A model generated the notes under the pieces. That model worked only from the letters and a program-made list of their open reading frames with translations. It searched no databases and was not told the origin of the DNA. Position numbers and translations under genes: made by a program. From an uncultured Lysobacteraceae bacterium (GTDB lineage Bacteria > Pseudomonadota > Gammaproteobacteria > Xanthomonadales > Rhodanobacteraceae): a DNA stretch of 7,908 nucleotides. Where the stretch lies: positions 1 through 7,908 of the forward strand of contig CAMLSI010000239.1 of NCBI GenBank assembly GCA_946482585.1. Direction: 5' to 3'. Positions 5,711-7,908 of this stretch are shown here, piece after piece. Positions within the stretch are counted from its first letter, which is position 1, and every line of letters begins with the position of its first letter.

Positions 5711-7908
5711 ATGATTCGCCCAGTACTTCGTAATGGCCGCAGCAAGCGGCTCAATGTCATCGGCGGCATGCTGCCGTCACTGCTGATCGGTCTCGTCAGC
5801 GCCGCTTCGGTCCACGCGATCCAGCCGTCGGTCGACGGCGGCGCCAGGCCGCTGCTCGCGCGCGCGTTCCTGGCGCCCGAACTGCAAGTCACGCCGACCC
5901 AGGAAGCCACCGTCGAGATCAGCCAGAACATGCCGCGTTCGTATGCCGCGGCCTCGAGTTTCCAGCGCCGCCATCCGGGGACCTGGGAAATGCGCTGGGA
6001 TCGCCGCGCCGATCGCCCGAACCTCATCCAGGGTTCCGGCGTGCCGTTGATCCCGGGCAGCGGCAACGCGCTCACGGTCGAGTCGATGGGGCTTCGCAGC
6101 GGCGAAACGGTCGACATGGCCGTCGTCGAGGCGCGCCTGCTCGATTTCGTCATCGCCAACCGCGATCTGCTCAAGACCGACGGCCTGGAGTTCGAACTCG
6201 ACACCCAGGGCAGCGTCGCCTACGGCAAGGACAACACGCATTGGTTCATCGAATTCGCGCAGCTGAAGAACGGCATTCGCGTGAAGGGAGCGAACCTGTT
6301 CTTCCGTATCTCGCACGGCAACATCGTGCAGTTCGGCAGCAACCTCGTCGCGCCGGTGACGATCGACACGATTCCGGTGTCGCAGCGCGAAAAAGCATTC
6401 GACATGGCGTTCGGCGAAGTCGCATTTCCGGCGGGCACCGCCGTCGTCGAGTGGCTGAACCAGGGTGAATTGAGCGTGCTGCCGATGGCGCCGGAACGTT
6501 CGTTCCAGACCGAGACGTCGTACTCCGGCGTGCCGGGTGCGGGCTACGCGCATCGCCTGGCATGGCGCTTCGCGTTCCGCCTCAAAGACGATGCGGCGAC
6601 CTACGAACTGCTCGTCGATGCCAAGACCAACCGCGTCATCGAAGTCCGCGACCTGACCGTCAACGTCAATGCGACGGTGGACGGCGGCGTGTTCCTCGGC
6701 CTCAATACCGGTCCGGAAACCGTGGTCGCCCTGCCGTTCGCCGCCGTGACCAACGGCACCGCGAAGGTCACCGACGCACTCGGCATCTACGACTACTCCG
6801 GCGGATCGGCCACCACGGCACTGGACGGCAAGTACTTCCGCATGTCCGACACCTGCGGCTCGATCTCGCTGTCGAATTCGACCGACGGCAATCTGCACCT
6901 GGGCACCGATGCGAGCACCGACTGCGGCAGCACCGGTTCGCCGGGCGGCGCCGGCAACACGCGCGCGTCGCGCACGGGTTTCTACTACCTGACCAAGATC
7001 AACCGCAAGGCGGCGACGTTCCTGCCGAGCAACTCGTGGATCGCGTCGAAAGTCACCGCGAACATGAACGTCAACCAGACGTGCAACGCGAACTGGAACG
7101 GCAGCTCGATGAACTTCTTCAAATCGGGCGCGCATCCGACGAACGCGGCCATCCTGTGCGGCAACACCGGCGAAATCGCGGCCGTGTTCCTGCATGAATG
7201 GGGTCACGGCATGGACCAGAACAGCGGCGGCGCAGCCAACGAGCAGGGCAGCGGCGAGGCCGTCGGCGATACCTTCGCGTTCCTCGAAACCAAGGACGCC
7301 TGTATCGGCCCAGGCTTCTATGCGTCGGGTCAGGTCTGCACGAACTGCGAAGACTCCTGCACGGGCGTGCGTCATCTGAAGGCATTCAGCCAGCAGGGCT
7401 CGCACACGATCGCGAAGCCGTCGACCGTCACGGACGACAACGGCCTCAACTGCGATCGCTACGCCTGTCCGTACCTGGCCAACGGGATCCAGCCGTACCA
7501 GGGCCCGATGGGCTACGAAGGTCACTGCGAGTCGTACATCGCCGGCTCGGCGAACTGGGATCTCGCGCAGTCGCTCGTCGCCACGCATGGTTCGGCCGCC
7601 GGCTGGGCCGCGATGGACAAGATCTGGTACGCGAGCCTGACGCCGAGCAAGAGCGCCTACCAGGTCGCCTCGGGCGGCAAGTGCAACGCGGCGGCCACGG
7701 TCAACGGCTGCGGCGCGAACAACTGGTACACGGTCTATCTCGCGGCCGACGACAACGACGGCAATCTGTCCAACGGCACGCCGAACGCCTGCCGCATCTG
7801 GGATGCGTTCAATGCCCACGGCATCGCCTGCGGCACGCGTCCGACCTGCTCGGGCGGCGGCAACGTGCCGCCCGTGGCGAACTTCAGCAGCAGCACCAGC
7901 GGTCTCGT
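5711..7908 (+). CDS. Exported zinc metalloprotease with FTP/PepSY-like propeptide and PKD domain (3' end outside window)
   Basis: 732 codons are visible and the frame is still open at the edge. Residues 1-36 are a signal peptide (basic start, hydrophobic core, SVHA cleavage). Residues about 120-320 look like a thermolysin/fungalysin-type inhibitory propeptide: an FTP-like stretch (GIRVKGANLFFRI, from 188) and a PepSY-like strand (TYELLVDAKTNRVIEV, 297-312). The zinc site is HEWGH (495-499), with Glu516 in GEAVGD as likely third ligand, 17 residues after the second His, echoing thermolysin's NEAISD; this places it among gluzincins, nearest in layout to M36. The catalytic part is cysteine-rich (16 from about residue 380 on, including CTNCEDSC at 543-550), suggesting a disulfide-stabilised secreted enzyme. 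After a Gly-rich linker, PPVANFSSS (from 720) starts a PKD domain. The role is probably extracellular protein degradation after Sec export. It has its own strong ribosome binding site and seems to be a separate unit. The exact peptidase family is uncertain. Confidence 0.9.
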   Translation, partial: MIRPVLRNGRSKRLNVIGGMLPSLLIGLVSAASVHAIQPSVDGGARPLLARAFLAPELQVTPTQEATVEISQNMPRSYAAASSFQRRHPGTWEMRWDRRADRPNLIQGSGVPLIPGSGNALTVESMGLRSGETVDMAVVEARLLDFVIANRDLLKTDGLEFELDTQGSVAYGKDNTHWFIEFAQLKNGIRVKGANLFFRISHGNIVQFGSNLVAPVTIDTIPVSQREKAFDMAFGEVAFPAGTAVVEWLNQGELSVLPMAPERSFQTETSYSGVPGAGYAHRLAWRFAFRLKDDAATYELLVDAKTNRVIEVRDLTVNVNATVDGGVFLGLNTGPETVVALPFAAVTNGTAKVTDALGIYDYSGGSATTALDGKYFRMSDTCGSISLSNSTDGNLHLGTDASTDCGSTGSPGGAGNTRASRTGFYYLTKINRKAATFLPSNSWIASKVTANMNVNQTCNANWNGSSMNFFKSGAHPTNAAILCGNTGEIAAVFLHEWGHGMDQNSGGAANEQGSGEAVGDTFAFLETKDACIGPGFYASGQVCTNCEDSCTGVRHLKAFSQQGSHTIAKPSTVTDDNGLNCDRYACPYLANGIQPYQGPMGYEGHCESYIAGSANWDLAQSLVATHGSAAGWAAMDKIWYASLTPSKSAYQVASGGKCNAAATVNGCGANNWYTVYLAADDNDGNLSNGTPNACRIWDAFNAHGIACGTRPTCSGGGNVPPVANFSSSTSGL

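Noticed and set aside
5777..7819. A 680-codon open frame on the minus strand, antisense to the metalloprotease
   Set aside because: Its translation is Arg/Ala/Val-rich with no domain motifs, while the plus strand frame has a signal peptide, ribosome binding site and zinc site. Lack of stops is a by-product of GC-rich third positions.
1..7908. Search by eye for tRNA, rRNA, CRISPR repeats, transposase genes and insertion sequence ends
   Set aside because: No cloverleaf-like segment, regularly spaced repeat, transposase motif or flanking terminal repeat was found.

Overview
The window is very GC-rich bacterial DNA with codons strongly biased to G/C in the third position, which is why long open frames also appear on the wrong strand. 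A recB-recD tail of the gammaproteobacterial RecBCD type sits next to Sec-exported proteases of the kinds common in Lysobacter/Xanthomonas relatives. I therefore infer a member of the Lysobacterales (Xanthomonadales). That placement rests on gene content and protein style, not on a marker gene.

Layout. Bases 1-900 hold the 3' end of recB, the nuclease domain. It is coupled by an ATGA overlap to a complete recD (897-2741). Together they are the end of a presumed recC-recB-recD operon for double-strand-break repair. Convergent to recD, only 6 bp away, lies a complete gene on the minus strand (2748-4496) for a secreted lysyl-endopeptidase-like (Achromobacter protease I type) serine protease. It has a long propeptide, all six family cysteines, a clear His/Asp/Ser triad and a C-terminal beta-rich domain. 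A 285-bp divergent gap separates it from a 69-residue DUF3606-like protein (4782-4991, plus strand).

Bases 4992-5710 contain no confidently assignable gene. They hold a weak 78-codon open frame whose middle resembles the tail of the DUF3606 protein, a weak hairpin, and an AT-rich island with an 8-bp A-tract/T-tract inverted repeat about 170 bp before the next gene. From 5711 to the window edge runs a large exported zinc metalloprotease with signal peptide, FTP/PepSY-like propeptide, an HEWGH site, a cysteine-rich catalytic region and the start of a PKD domain. Its 3' end lies beyond the window.

How the genes relate. RecB and RecD act as subunits of one cytoplasmic enzyme. The two proteases are independent transcription units, both made as Sec-exported zymogens, and probably serve extracellular protein degradation. 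I see no mobile element, CRISPR array, tRNA or rRNA, and no evidence of a wholly new multi-gene system. The points most worth a second look are a QASLF clamp-binding-like motif in the RecD linker, the altered specificity-enhancing residues of the lysyl-endopeptidase homologue, the partial DUF3606-like duplication, and the AT-rich inverted repeat.
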